A stretch of 43,326 bases of DNA from Achromobacter sp. RTa (GCF_000757485.1 NZ_JPYO01000046.1:427213-470538), one strand, 5' to 3'. Shown: positions 8,809 through 17,183, numbered from the stretch's first letter. A program made the numbers and translations. Notes: generated by a model not told the origin, from the sequence alone.

Positions 8809-9528
8809 TCAGGCCGCCAGGTAGCCGCCGTCGATCGGAAGGATCACGCCCGTCATGAAAGCGGCCGCGGGCGCGCACAGGAATGCAACGCCGTCCGCCA
8901 CGTCCTCCGGCCGGCCCCAGCGCCCGAGCGGAGTGCGCTGCAGGATGGGCCCCGAACGCTGGGGGTCGTCCTGCAATGCCTGGGTCAGCGGCGTCGCGAT
9001 CCATCCCGGCGCCACGGCATTGACGCGGACGCCGTCCGCGGCATAGGCCAGCGCCAGCGACTTGGTCAATTGCGCCACGCCGCCCTTGCTGGCGGCATAG
9101 GCCGGCACGAGCGAGCCGCCGAAGAAACTCAGCATGGAGGCCGTGTTCACAATGCAGCCCGCGCGCCGCGCCAGGCGGTCGCGCGCGGCGCTGCATACGC
9201 GCATGGTGCCGGTCAGGTTGACGGCCACCACCTGCTCGAACACCGCCGGGTCGTGCTCCGCCCCGCGGCGGATCACGCCGGCGCAGTTGACCACGATGTC
9301 CAGCTCGTCCAGGCCCTCGAGCAGCCGCTCGACGTCGTCCGCGCGGCTCACGTCGCCGAACCGAGCTTCGATGCCTGGGTTCAACTCATCGGCCTGCGAT
9401 GGCAGGCCCGCGGCGATGGTGCGCGCCCCCAGCGAGGCGAGCCGGTTGGCGACCGCCGCGCCGATGCCCTGAGTGGCGCCGGTGACCAGCGCCGTCTTGC
9501 CTGCGAATAGATCCGCTTTGAACGTCAT
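8809..9528 (-). CDS. Short-chain dehydrogenase/reductase (classical SDR)
   Basis: A 239-residue NAD(P)-dependent oxidoreductase. It shows the cofactor motif TGATQGIG (16-23), the NCAG segment (81-84), the catalytic Ser near 131 and the active-site pair Tyr144-x3-Lys148. A longer open frame extends to 9624, but those extra 32 residues are out-of-frame reading of the preceding gene. The ATG at 9528, with GAGCGAGCAGG just upstream and 10 nt after the previous stop, is the natural start. It lies in the cupin-Bug-SDR-SDR-IclR operon and most likely oxidises or reduces a hydroxyl/keto group of the pathway intermediate; the substrate is not predictable. Confidence 0.88.
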   Translation of the reverse strand: MTFKADLFAGKTALVTGATQGIGAAVANRLASLGARTIAAGLPSQADELNPGIEARFGDVSRADDVERLLEGLDELDIVVNCAGVIRRGAEHDPAVFEQVVAVNLTGTMRVCSAARDRLARRAGCIVNTASMLSFFGGSLVPAYAASKGGVAQLTKSLALAYAADGVRVNAVAPGWIATPLTQALQDDPQRSGPILQRTPLGRWGRPEDVADGVAFLCAPAAAFMTGVILPIDGGYLAA

Positions 9529-9538
9529 GCCTGCTCGC

Positions 9539-10330
9539 TCAGAAAGTACCGGGATAGGCGCCGCCATCGGCCAGCACGTTCTGGCCCGTGACGTACGCCG
9601 CGTGCACGCTGCACAGGAAGGCACAGATGGCGCCGAACTCTTCGGCGTTGCCGAAGCGCTTGGCGGGAATGGCGGCCTCGCGCGCAGCGCGCAGCGCGTC
9701 GACGCCCTGCCCCGCCTTGGCCGCCGAGGCCGCCAGGCTCGACGCCAGGCGGTCGGTCGCGAAAGCGCCGGGCAGCAGGTTGTTGATGGTCACCCCGCGG
9801 GCCGCGATACTGCTGCGCGCCACCCCCGCCACGAAGCCGGTCAAGCCGCTGCGCGCGCCGTTGGACAGGCCCAGGATGTCGATGGGCGATTTCACCGAGC
9901 TGGACGTGATGTTGACGATGCGCCCGAAGCCGCGCGCGGCCATGCCGTCCACCGTGGCCTTGATGAGTTCGATAGGCGTGAGCATGTTCGCCTCGACCGC
10001 GCTCAACCAGGCTTGCCGGTCCCAGTCGCGGAAGTCGCCGGGCGGCGGCCCGCCCGCGTTGGTGACCACGATGTCATAGTCGCGATGCGCCGCGAAGACC
10101 GCGTCGCGGCCCTGCGGCGTGGTGATGTCCGCGGCCACGGCTTTCACGAAGCCGCCGCTGCGTGAACGCTCCTCCAGCAGGCGCTCGCGCGCGGCCTCCA
10201 GAGCCTCGGCGCCGCGGGCGACGATCACCACGTTCACCCCTTCGCGCACCAGCGCCAGCGCGCAGCCATAGCCCAAGCCCTTGCTGGCGCCCCCAACCAG
10301 GGCGGTCCTGCCTTCGATACCCAGATCCAT
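9539..10330 (-). CDS. SDR-fold protein lacking the canonical catalytic Tyr-Lys
   Basis: A 263-residue SDR-like protein. The nucleotide motif (GGASKGLG, 13-20) and the serine-rich segment ITSSSVKSP (141-149) are present. However, where classical SDRs have Tyr-x3-Lys, this protein reads GLSNGARSGL (154-163), so neither residue is in place. A subgroup of ketoreductase-like SDRs is known with the same deviation and an NAGGP motif, which is also seen here (91-95). It may have altered chemistry or a non-catalytic role. It sits second-to-last before the regulator, 10 nt upstream of a normal SDR. Fold assignment is confident; enzymatic activity is not. Confidence 0.85.
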   Translation of the reverse strand: MDLGIEGRTALVGGASKGLGYGCALALVREGVNVVIVARGAEALEAARERLLEERSRSGGFVKAVAADITTPQGRDAVFAAHRDYDIVVTNAGGPPPGDFRDWDRQAWLSAVEANMLTPIELIKATVDGMAARGFGRIVNITSSSVKSPIDILGLSNGARSGLTGFVAGVARSSIAARGVTINNLLPGAFATDRLASSLAASAAKAGQGVDALRAAREAAIPAKRFGNAEEFGAICAFLCSVHAAYVTGQNVLADGGAYPGTF

Positions 10331-10359
10331 CTTCTGCTCCTTGTGGTGTGGCGGGCGAT

Positions 10360-11334
10360 CTATGGACGCATGCCGAACTTTTCGATCAACCCCTTGAAGG
10401 TCGCATTATCCCGCTCCATCAGCGCGGTGAAGGTCTGCTGGTCCGCCACCACGTACCCCAGGTTCTGTTCGGCCATGAATCGCTTCAGGCTGCCTTCCGC
10501 GGCGGCCTTGCGAAAGGCGGCGCCCAGCGTGTCCAGCACGGGCTGCGGCGTGCCCTTGGGCGCGGCGATGCCGCGCCAGGTGCCGATGGACAGATCTATA
10601 TTGCGTTCCTTCAGCGTGGGCACGTTCTCGAACCCCGGCACGCGTTCATCGGCCATGACCGCCAGGGGCTTGAGCTTGCCGGCCTTCACGTACTGCATGA
10701 CTTCGGCGGGGCTGACGGCCACCGCGTCGATGTGGCCGCCAAGCAGGGCCAGCACCGCAGGATTGCCGCCGTTGAACGGGATGTGATTGAACCTGGCCCC
10801 CGTCTTGTCCTCCAGCGCGGCCGCGGCCAGGTGCCAGATCGAGCCGATGCCCGCATTGCCCATCTGCAGGCTTTCCGGCTTGGCGCGCGCCGCGGCCAGG
10901 AACTCCTCGATGGTGTTGTACGGAGAATCGGCGCTGACCGTGATCGCCGACGGATCGGCGTTGAGCTGGATGATGGGCGTGAATTTCTCGTAGGTCGTCT
11001 TGGTCAGGCCCAGGTGCGGGATGATCACCATGTCCGCCGTCACCAGCGCCAGCTTGTAGCCGTCGGGGCTGCTGTTGGCCACTTCCGTCAACCCGATGCC
11101 GCCGGCGGCGCCTGGCTTGTTGAGCACCACGATGGGCTGCGACAGGTGCGTGCGCGAGGCATCGCTCATGGCCCGCGCCATCGCGTCGGTGCCCCCGCCC
11201 GCGGCAAAGGGCACGACGAGCTCGATGGCCCGGCCGGGAAAGTTCTGGGCGCTGGCCGCCGGAATGGCGGCCAGCGCGGCGGCGCCGCCGATGAGCGCAG
11301 AGAGAATGCAGCGATTGAACGCGCGACGTTTCAT
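10360..11334 (-). CDS. Bug-family periplasmic binding protein
   Basis: A 324-residue receptor with a Sec signal peptide of about 29 residues (ending PAASA before QNFPGR), then the Bug motifs IELVVPFAAGGGTDAMAR and LNKPGAAGGIGL. A GGAGACACA leader precedes the ATG. It is the second gene of the cupin operon, 29 bp before the first SDR and 75 bp after the cupin, so it presumably captures the operon's organic-acid or aromatic substrate in the periplasm. No TctA/TctB membrane genes are nearby, as is common for these expanded receptors. Ligand unknown. Confidence 0.9.
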   Translation of the reverse strand: MKRRAFNRCILSALIGGAAALAAIPAASAQNFPGRAIELVVPFAAGGGTDAMARAMSDASRTHLSQPIVVLNKPGAAGGIGLTEVANSSPDGYKLALVTADMVIIPHLGLTKTTYEKFTPIIQLNADPSAITVSADSPYNTIEEFLAAARAKPESLQMGNAGIGSIWHLAAAALEDKTGARFNHIPFNGGNPAVLALLGGHIDAVAVSPAEVMQYVKAGKLKPLAVMADERVPGFENVPTLKERNIDLSIGTWRGIAAPKGTPQPVLDTLGAAFRKAAAEGSLKRFMAEQNLGYVVADQQTFTALMERDNATFKGLIEKFGMRP

Positions 11335-11409
11335 TGTGTCTCCGGTATGGTTTTTTTGCTGCGGGTGGGTGGCGGAAACCGCTGTCGGGGCCGCTACGGC
11401 CCCCCACGG

Positions 11410-11937
11410 TCAGCGGATGAATTGCTTCACGTAGTCTTCGCCCAGACCGACGTCGATGAAGTGCTTGCGGCACATGTCGATCTTGGTGAAGACGTCTTCG
11501 TATCCCATGCCCTTGCCCCAGGGGTCGGTGTAGTACATGACGCCGTTCACCTGGAAATACGTGATCATTTCCTCGACGTCCGGCGGCACGTACAGCGTGT
11601 GCGTCTCGCCCGGCGGCTCGAATACATAGCTGCCTTCGATCGCTTCCCAGTCATGCTCCAGGTACCGCCAGCGGCCTTTCAGCACAAAGCCATGCACGGC
11701 CTGCGGATGGCGATGGCGGCTGAGGACACCCGACTTGCGCACCCGCAGCAGATTCGTCCAGTAGCCCTGGCTGGCGTTCAGACAGAGCGGGCGGAACCAC
11801 ACGTTTTCGGCCTGCGGCACCCACAGCCTTTCGTCGGCAGGCACCGCCTGCGGGATCACGATCTCGGGCGAGGCTTCCGGAGGATTCGGGTACTGGTACG
11901 GGGTCAAGGGTTCAGCGTCAGGCCGGTCGATTGGCAT
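11410..11937 (-). CDS. Cupin of the 2,4'-dihydroxyacetophenone dioxygenase family
   Basis: A 175-residue cupin resembling 2,4'-dihydroxyacetophenone dioxygenase, an Fe-dependent enzyme that cleaves the aliphatic C-C bond between the two carbonyl-side carbons to yield 4-hydroxybenzoate and formate. The metal ligands are in place: His75 and His77 (SRHRHPQ), Glu94 and His113 (GETHTLYV). The length and the segment HGFVLKGRWRYLEHDW match that family. The start has GGAAGGA 9 nt upstream. It is the first gene of the cupin-Bug-SDR-SDR-IclR operon. The family assignment is recognition from memory; the actual substrate could be another hydroxyketone. Confidence 0.8.
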   Translation of the reverse strand: MPIDRPDAEPLTPYQYPNPPEASPEIVIPQAVPADERLWVPQAENVWFRPLCLNASQGYWTNLLRVRKSGVLSRHRHPQAVHGFVLKGRWRYLEHDWEAIEGSYVFEPPGETHTLYVPPDVEEMITYFQVNGVMYYTDPWGKGMGYEDVFTKIDMCRKHFIDVGLGEDYVKQFIR

Positions 11938-11946
11938 CTCTGTTCA

Positions 11947-11992
11947 TCCTTCCATATTGTGGACATATTGTTTATGTTATGGACGGATTATA
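11947..11992 (-). promoter_or_regulatory. Promoter and direct-repeat operator upstream of the cupin operon
   Basis: Reading on the minus strand, a perfect -10 hexamer TATAAT (11987-11992) is followed by two direct copies of the octamer ACAATATG (11953-11960 and 11964-11971 on the plus strand as CATATTGT), 11 bp apart or one helical turn, and then the GGAAGGA ribosome-binding site (11947-11953). No good -35 is seen, which fits an activator-dependent promoter. The repeats are a candidate site for the IclR protein encoded at the operon's end (inference). Confidence 0.45.
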
Positions 11993-12072
11993 GGAACAGG
12001 CTTCAGGCCGGCGACAGCAGGGGCTAACCCTTAGCTGCATCACAGCATGGGAGGTTTCGCGCCCCCAAACAA

Positions 12073-12099
12073 AAAACCCATCGCATGGCGATGGGTTTT
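12073..12099 (-). terminator. Rho-independent terminator after fpr
   Basis: A perfect 12-bp stem (AAAACCCATCGC, 12073-12084; complement at 12088-12099) with a 3-nt loop. On the minus strand the stem is followed by a T run, 26 bp beyond the fpr stop. The symmetric A/T ends could also let it act on the plus strand. Confidence 0.85.
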
Positions 12100-12124
12100 C
12101 GTTCGAGCGAAGCGGCGCTGCGGC

Positions 12125-12901
12125 TTATTTGTCCACGAACGCCCGTTCCACGACGTAGTCGCCCGGCTGGCCTACGCCCGGAGACACCGTGAAGCCGCGC
12201 TTGTCCAGCATGGCGCTGATGTCGGCCAGCATATGCGGGCTGCCGCAGATCATCGCGCGGTCGGTTTCGGGATTGATCTGGGGAATGCCGATGTCTGCGC
12301 AGAGCTTGCCGTTTTCCATCAGTTCCGTGATGCGGCCCTGGTTGCGGAACGGCTCGCGCGTGACCGTCGGGTAGTACACGAGCTTCTCGCGGACCACGTC
12401 GCCGAAGAATTCGTTGTTCGGCAGTTCCTTCTCGATGAAGTCGGCGTAGGCCAGTTCGCTGACCCAGCGCACGCCGTGCACCAGGATGACCTTCTCGAAG
12501 CGTTCGTAGACGTCCGGATCCTTGATGATGCTCATGAACGGCGCCAGGCCGGTGCCGGTGCCGAACAGGAACAGGTGCTTGCCGGGCTTCAGGTCGTCCA
12601 CGACCAGGGTGCCCACGGGCTTGCGGCTGACCAGGATGGTGTCGCCTTCCTTCAGGTGCTGCAGGCGCGACGTCAGCGGGCCGTTCTGCACCTTGATGCT
12701 GAGGAATTCGAGATTTTCTTCGTAGTTCGCGCTGGCGATGCTGTAGGCCCGCAGCAGGGGCTTGCCTTCGACTTCCAGGCCGATCATCACGAAGTGGCCG
12801 TTGTGGAACCGCAAGGCCGCGTCACGCGTCGTGGTAAAGGAAAACAGGGTGTCGTTCCAGTGGTGCACGCTCAATACGCGCTCAGTGTTGAAAGCAGCCA
12901 T
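12125..12901 (-). CDS. fpr: Ferredoxin/flavodoxin-NADP+ reductase
   Basis: A 258-residue cytoplasmic FAD enzyme that passes electrons between NADPH and ferredoxin or flavodoxin, feeding iron-sulfur and radical enzymes and antioxidant systems. The FAD-binding segment RAYSIAS (about 50-56), the NADP-binding GTGTGLAPFMS and the C-terminal family pattern ending in VERAFVDK are visible. The start at Met of MAAFNTERV gives the family's usual length; an open frame extends 28 codons further upstream but that stretch is Arg-rich and unlike Fpr. It is divergent from fbpA, whose promoter region contains a Fur box, so iron control of fpr is possible. Confidence 0.93.
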   Translation of the reverse strand: MAAFNTERVLSVHHWNDTLFSFTTTRDAALRFHNGHFVMIGLEVEGKPLLRAYSIASANYEENLEFLSIKVQNGPLTSRLQHLKEGDTILVSRKPVGTLVVDDLKPGKHLFLFGTGTGLAPFMSIIKDPDVYERFEKVILVHGVRWVSELAYADFIEKELPNNEFFGDVVREKLVYYPTVTREPFRNQGRITELMENGKLCADIGIPQINPETDRAMICGSPHMLADISAMLDKRGFTVSPGVGQPGDYVVERAFVDK

Positions 12902-13156
12902 GTTGTATGAAGTAAGGGCGAGACAGAGTCGGACGGGTCTGGTTTCCAGGCGGGGCCGGCTTCGCATCGCGAGGTCGTTCCGCACCGCAAAAAAGGCGCG
13001 GGCGGCATTAGGGTTGACCCTATTCTACAAGGTCTCGTTGATAACTGCTCTCATTATTCCGTAATACCCTTATGCCGTATTGATGGGGATCAAGGGCAAG
13101 AACCCTAGACTTACTAGTAGTTGAACGGCGCAAGGCTTCCTGTTATCGTCGCATGC

Positions 13157-13175
13157 CAATTTGATAATCATTTTC
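13157..13175 (+). promoter_or_regulatory. Candidate Fur box upstream of fbpA
   Basis: The 19-bp window matches the Fur consensus (GATAATGATAATCATTATC) at about 14 positions, with 12 of 13 in its right part (GATAATCATTTTC at 13163-13175). It lies about 80 bp before the fbpA start. A weaker Fur-like sequence (GATAA...TCATTAT, about 12 of 19) is at 13040-13058, nearer fpr. Iron-repressed expression of the importer is expected. Confidence 0.6.
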
Positions 13176-13255
13176 GTTAGCAGACCGCTTTTTAAGCAGC
13201 GGAACCCGCGCCCCGCCGCGCTTTTCCGCTGCAGCCCTAGCCGGAGCACTTCGTC

Positions 13256-14299
13256 ATGACCAAGCGTCCCCAATTGAATTCGCTGCTGCGCGCCCTGGCG
13301 CTGGCTGGCGCCGCCGCCTTCGCCGTGCCGGCCCACGCCGCCGAGGAAGTCAGCCTGTACACGACCCGCGAGCCCAAGCTGATCCAACCCCTGCTCGACG
13401 CCTTCACGAAGGAAAGCGGCATCAAGGTCAACACGGTCTTCGTCAAGGACGGCCTGCTGGAACGCGTCAAGGCCGAAGGCGCCAAATCGCCCGCCGACGT
13501 GCTCATGACCGTGGACATCGGCAACCTGCTGGACCTGGTGGACGGCGGCGTGACCCAATCCATCAAGTCGCAGACCCTGGAGTCGGTCATCCCCGCCAAC
13601 CTGCGCGGCGCCGATGGCAAGTGGTACGCCCTGTCGCTGCGCGACCGCGTGCTGTACGTGGAAAAGGACCTGAAGCTCGAAAGCTTCCGCTACGAAGACC
13701 TGGCCGACCCGAAATGGAAGGGCAAGGTCTGCATCCGCTCCGGCCAGCACCCCTACAACACCGCGCTGGTCGCCTCCATGATCGCGCATGACGGCGCGGA
13801 AGCCACCGAGAAGTGGCTACGCGGCGTCAAGGCCAACCTGGCCCGCAAGGCCGCCGGCGGCGACCGCGACGTGGCTCGCGACATCCTGGGCGGCATCTGC
13901 GACATCGGCCTGGCCAACGCTTACTACGTCGGTCACATGAAGAACGCCGAGCCCGGCACCGACGCCCGCAAGTGGGGCGACGCCATCAAGGTCATCCGCC
14001 CGACCTTCGCCAATGCCAAGAGCGGCGGCACGCACGTGAACGTCAGCGGCGCCGCCGTTGCGGCCCACGCGCCCAACAAGGCCAACGCGGTGAAGCTGCT
14101 GGACTTCCTGGTGTCCGAACCCGCCCAGGCCCTGTACGCGCAGGCCAACTACGAATACCCCGTCCGCAAGGGCGTGAAGCTCGACCCCGTGATCGCCAGC
14201 TTCGGCGAACTGAAGGTGGACCCGCTGCCCCTGACCGAGATCGCCAAGCACCGCAAGCAGGCCAGCGAACTGGTGGACAAGGTCGGTTTCGACAACTGA
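13256..14299 (+). CDS. fbpA: Fe(III) ABC transporter, periplasmic iron-binding protein
   Basis: A 347-residue exported ferric-iron receptor of the FbpA/FutA group. The signal peptide (1-28, ending PAHA) precedes the mature protein starting AEEVSLYTTRE. The family's consecutive iron-ligand tyrosines are at 223-224 (LANAYYVGHM). It delivers Fe(III) from the periplasm to the FbpB permease. It is the first gene of fbpA-fbpB-fbpC and has a Fur-box-like site upstream. The gap to fbpB contains two stable hairpins that could lower downstream expression, giving the excess of binding protein usual for such systems. Confidence 0.93.
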   Translation: MTKRPQLNSLLRALALAGAAAFAVPAHAAEEVSLYTTREPKLIQPLLDAFTKESGIKVNTVFVKDGLLERVKAEGAKSPADVLMTVDIGNLLDLVDGGVTQSIKSQTLESVIPANLRGADGKWYALSLRDRVLYVEKDLKLESFRYEDLADPKWKGKVCIRSGQHPYNTALVASMIAHDGAEATEKWLRGVKANLARKAAGGDRDVARDILGGICDIGLANAYYVGHMKNAEPGTDARKWGDAIKVIRPTFANAKSGGTHVNVSGAAVAAHAPNKANAVKLLDFLVSEPAQALYAQANYEYPVRKGVKLDPVIASFGELKVDPLPLTEIAKHRKQASELVDKVGFDN

Positions 14300-14355
14300 T
14301 AAGCCCATGGGCCGCGGCGCATTGCGGCGCGGTCACGCCATGCGGCAGTGACAAA

Positions 14356-14417
14356 CGCGCGGATGATCTTGAGATCCGCGCGCAGGGCCTGCTTCCTGCT
14401 TTCCGGGGAAGCAGGCC
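14356..14417 (+). terminator. Tandem hairpins between fbpA and fbpB (attenuator-like)
   Basis: Two perfect stems lie in the 146-bp gap. The first has CGCGCGGAT (14356-14364) pairing with 14374-14382 (9-bp stem, 9-nt loop). The second has GGCCTGCTTCC (14386-14396) pairing with 14407-14417 (11-bp stem, about 10-nt loop). No long T run follows, so partial termination or mRNA 3'-end protection of the fbpA message is more likely than a full stop. Confidence 0.6.
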
Positions 14418-14445
14418 TTGCCATTGATGCAATCGACTTTGAAGC

Positions 14446-16116
14446 ATGCACACAGATTCCTTGCCCCGGCCGCTGCGTCTGCGCTGGACTGAACGCGGGG
14501 CCGGCTGGCTGGCCGGCGCCGCCCTGATCGCGCTGGCCGTATTGGCGCCCGTCCTGACGCTGGGCTGGTGGGCGCTGGGCGGCGAACTCGCCCACTGGCA
14601 GCATCTTGCCAGCTACGTCCTGCCCCAGGCGCTGGCGAATACCGCCATGCTGCTGGCCGGCGTCGGGGTGCTGGTCACGCTGCTGGGCACGGGCGCGGCA
14701 TGGCTCGTGACCGCCTACGACTTCCCTACCCGCCGCGTCCTGACCTGGGCGCTGCTGCTGCCCCTGGCGGTGCCCACCTACATCATCGCCTTCGCCTACC
14801 TGGACCTGCTCCATCCCATCGGCCCGATACAGACCGCCATCCGCGCGCTGCTGGGCTACGACAGCCCGCGCCAGTTCCGCCTGCCCGACCTGCGTTCGAT
14901 CCATGGCGCGATCTTCGTGCTGGGCTTCGTGCTGTATCCCTATGTATACCTCAGCACCCGCGTCATGTTCATGACGCAGGCCGCCAGCCTGCTCGAGGCC
15001 GCCCGCACGCTGGGGGCCGGCCGCGTGGCGGTCTTCTTCCGCGTCGCCCTGCCCCTGGCCCGGCCCGCCATCGTGGTCGGCGTCAGCCTGGCGTTGCTGG
15101 AAACCCTGAACGACATCGGCGCTTCCGAATTCCTGGGCGTGCAGACGCTGACCGTCTCGGTCTACACCACCTGGGTCACGCGGTCTGACCTGGCGGGCGC
15201 CGCCCAGATCGCGCTCACCATGCTGGCGATCGTGATCGGGCTGATCCTGCTCGAACGCCACGGACGCAAGCGCCAGCGCTATGCCAACACGCAGCGCATG
15301 CGCCCCATGCAGGCGCGCCGCCTGCATGGCCCTGCGGCCGCCGCCGCGGCGGTGCTGGGATGGATCCCGGTGCTAGTGGGCTTCGCCGCCCCCGCGCTGT
15401 ATCTCGTCGTGGAAACCTACAAGCGCCTGCATCTGGTCGGCGGCGTGTCCGACCAATTGATCAACGGCCTGAGCAATACGCTGATCGTGGCCTTCAGCGC
15501 CACGGTGGTCACCCTGCTGTGCGGGCTGATCGTGGCCTGGGCCGGGCGCACGCTGCGCGAAAGCGCCGGCTTCAATCCCGGACGCGCCTGCGCCCGCATC
15601 GCCAGCCTGGGCTATGCGGTGCCGGGAACCGTGCTGGCCATCGGCCTGCTGACGCCTTTCGTCTGGATCGACGCGGCTGTCGCCAAGGTGTTCGGCGGCA
15701 CGGGCCTGTTCCTGATGGGCTCGATGGGCGCGCTGGTCTGCGCCTACGCCATCCGCTTCCTCGCGATCTCCACCGGCGCGCTGGAAGCCGGCCTGGCCCG
15801 CATACCGCCATCGCTGGAACAGGCGTCGCGCCTGCTGGGCGAAAGCTCGGCGGGCACGCTGCGCCGCGTGCACCTGCCGCTGCTGCGCCCCGCCCTCGCG
15901 GCCAGCGCGCTGCTGGTGTTCGTGGACGCCATGAAGGAACTGCCCGCCACGCTGCTGCTGCGGCCCATGAATTTCGACACCCTTGCCACCTGGCTGTACG
16001 CGGAAGCCGCCCGCGGCACATACGAAGAAGGCGCCGTGGCGGCGCTGGCCATCGTGCTGGCGGGCCTGCTGCCCGTCATCCTGCTGGCGCGGACCAATCT
16101 GAAAATGGGACATTGA
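14446..16116 (+). CDS. fbpB: Fe(III) ABC transporter permease (two fused permease domains)
   Basis: A 556-residue inner-membrane protein with about 12 hydrophobic segments arranged as two homologous halves, the normal form for FbpB-type ferric permeases. Each half has the cytoplasmic EAA loop that contacts the ATPase: EAARTLGAG at 184-192 followed by LPLARP, and EQASRLLGE at 458-466 followed by LPLLRP. The halves are joined by a basic linker (about 270-295). It receives iron from FbpA and works with FbpC. The fbpC start lies 5 nt after its stop. The start ATG at 14446 follows two hairpins; no strong ribosome-binding site is visible. Confidence 0.93.
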   Translation: MHTDSLPRPLRLRWTERGAGWLAGAALIALAVLAPVLTLGWWALGGELAHWQHLASYVLPQALANTAMLLAGVGVLVTLLGTGAAWLVTAYDFPTRRVLTWALLLPLAVPTYIIAFAYLDLLHPIGPIQTAIRALLGYDSPRQFRLPDLRSIHGAIFVLGFVLYPYVYLSTRVMFMTQAASLLEAARTLGAGRVAVFFRVALPLARPAIVVGVSLALLETLNDIGASEFLGVQTLTVSVYTTWVTRSDLAGAAQIALTMLAIVIGLILLERHGRKRQRYANTQRMRPMQARRLHGPAAAAAAVLGWIPVLVGFAAPALYLVVETYKRLHLVGGVSDQLINGLSNTLIVAFSATVVTLLCGLIVAWAGRTLRESAGFNPGRACARIASLGYAVPGTVLAIGLLTPFVWIDAAVAKVFGGTGLFLMGSMGALVCAYAIRFLAISTGALEAGLARIPPSLEQASRLLGESSAGTLRRVHLPLLRPALAASALLVFVDAMKELPATLLLRPMNFDTLATWLYAEAARGTYEEGAVAALAIVLAGLLPVILLARTNLKMGH

Positions 16117-16121
16117 TCATC

Positions 16122-16898
16122 GTGCCCGATCTGTTAGAACTCGATCACCTTTCCCTGGCCTACGACACTCCCGCTGGCCCGAAGCCCGTGGTGCAGGACC
16201 TGACGCTGGGTTTGCCCGTGGGGCATATCGGCTGCCTGCTGGGGGAATCCGGCTGCGGCAAGACCACCGTGCTGCGCGCCATCGCCGGCTTCGAACCGGT
16301 GCGCGCGGGACGCATCCTGCTGGACGGCACTGTCATTTCCTCGCCCACCGTGCAAGTGGCGCCGGAACTGCGCCGCGTCGGCATGATGTTCCAGGACTAC
16401 GCGCTATTCCCGCACCTGACTGTCGCGTTGAACGTGGCGTTCGGGCTGCGCAAGATGACGCGGGCCGACCGCGCCCGCCGCGTCGAGGAAATGCTGGAGC
16501 TGGTGGGGCTGGCGCATGCCGCAAACAGCTATCCGCACGAGATCTCCGGCGGCCAGCAACAGCGCGTCGCGCTCGCACGCGCGCTGGCGCCCTCGCCCGA
16601 CCTGCTGCTGCTGGACGAGCCGTTCTCCAACCTGGACGTGGATACGCGCGAACGCCTGGCCTTTGAAGTCCGCGACATCCTCAAGACGACAGGGCACACC
16701 GCCATCCTGGTCACGCACAACCAGGCCGAAGCCTTCGCCATCGCCGACCGTATCGGCATCATGTCCAAGGGAAGCATCGCGCAATGGGACACCCCCTATA
16801 ACCTGCACCATCATCCGGCGAATGCCTTCGTGCGCGACTTTATCCGGAGAGAGGCGCTGGAGGAGCGGCGTGAGCAGGCTTATGCCCGGGGGAGGTAG
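16122..16898 (+). CDS. fbpC: Fe(III) ABC transporter ATP-binding protein
   Basis: A 258-residue ATPase. Walker A GESGCGKT is at 41-48, the Q-loop Gln at 91, the signature ISGGQQQR at 141-148, Walker B LLLLDEP at 161-167 and the switch His at 199. The start is not ATG: GTG at 16122, with TGGGA about 11 nt upstream, is preferred over TTG at 16113, which is too close to that site. It begins 5 nt after the fbpB stop, so translation is probably coupled. Length is shorter than the 350-residue FbpC of Neisseria; the C-terminal regulatory domain is absent, as in many beta-proteobacterial homologues. Repeat array 3 begins 17 bp after the stop. Confidence 0.9.
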   Translation: MPDLLELDHLSLAYDTPAGPKPVVQDLTLGLPVGHIGCLLGESGCGKTTVLRAIAGFEPVRAGRILLDGTVISSPTVQVAPELRRVGMMFQDYALFPHLTVALNVAFGLRKMTRADRARRVEEMLELVGLAHAANSYPHEISGGQQQRVALARALAPSPDLLLLDEPFSNLDVDTRERLAFEVRDILKTTGHTAILVTHNQAEAFAIADRIGIMSKGSIAQWDTPYNLHHHPANAFVRDFIRREALEERREQAYARGR

Positions 16899-16914
16899 GT
16901 TTTGTGCTGGCGGT

Positions 16915-17143
16915 GGGTGTCAGACACCCGGGTGGCGGCGGTTCAGATTGAAGGTTGTCTCGTAGGGGTGTCTGACACCTGGCAGGGCTTCTCAGGTGCC
17001 AGACACCTGGCAGGTCTTCTCAGGTGCCAGACGCCTGGTACGGCTTCTCAGGTGCCAGACGCCTGGTACGGCTTCTCAAGGTGTCAGACACCCCTACGAG
17101 ACGCTCAGCGCCTTACGCCAACGCTCCACGGGTGTCTGACACC
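16915..17143. repeat. Palindromic repeat array 3 (28-bp units inside a 24-bp inverted repeat)
   Basis: The 285-bp gap between the convergent fbpC and Bug genes is almost entirely repeat. Perfect cores lie at 16917, 16969, 17082 and 17132. A perfect 24-bp inverted repeat (16957-16980 and 17079-17102, each containing the core plus CTCGTAGGGG or its complement) encloses 28-bp tandem units. In these the core has drifted to AGGTGCCAGACACCT and AGGTGCCAGACGCCT, keeping or nearly keeping its symmetry. No gene is supported. Confidence 0.9.
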
Positions 17144-17183
17144 AAACAACATAAGCCACCCCCGCCCTGGTATCTGCCCCCCC

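Noticed and set aside
9529..9624. Upstream extension of the SDR gene
   Set aside because: The extra residues are a shifted reading of the previous SDR gene; the ATG at 9528 has a ribosome-binding site and the normal SDR start.
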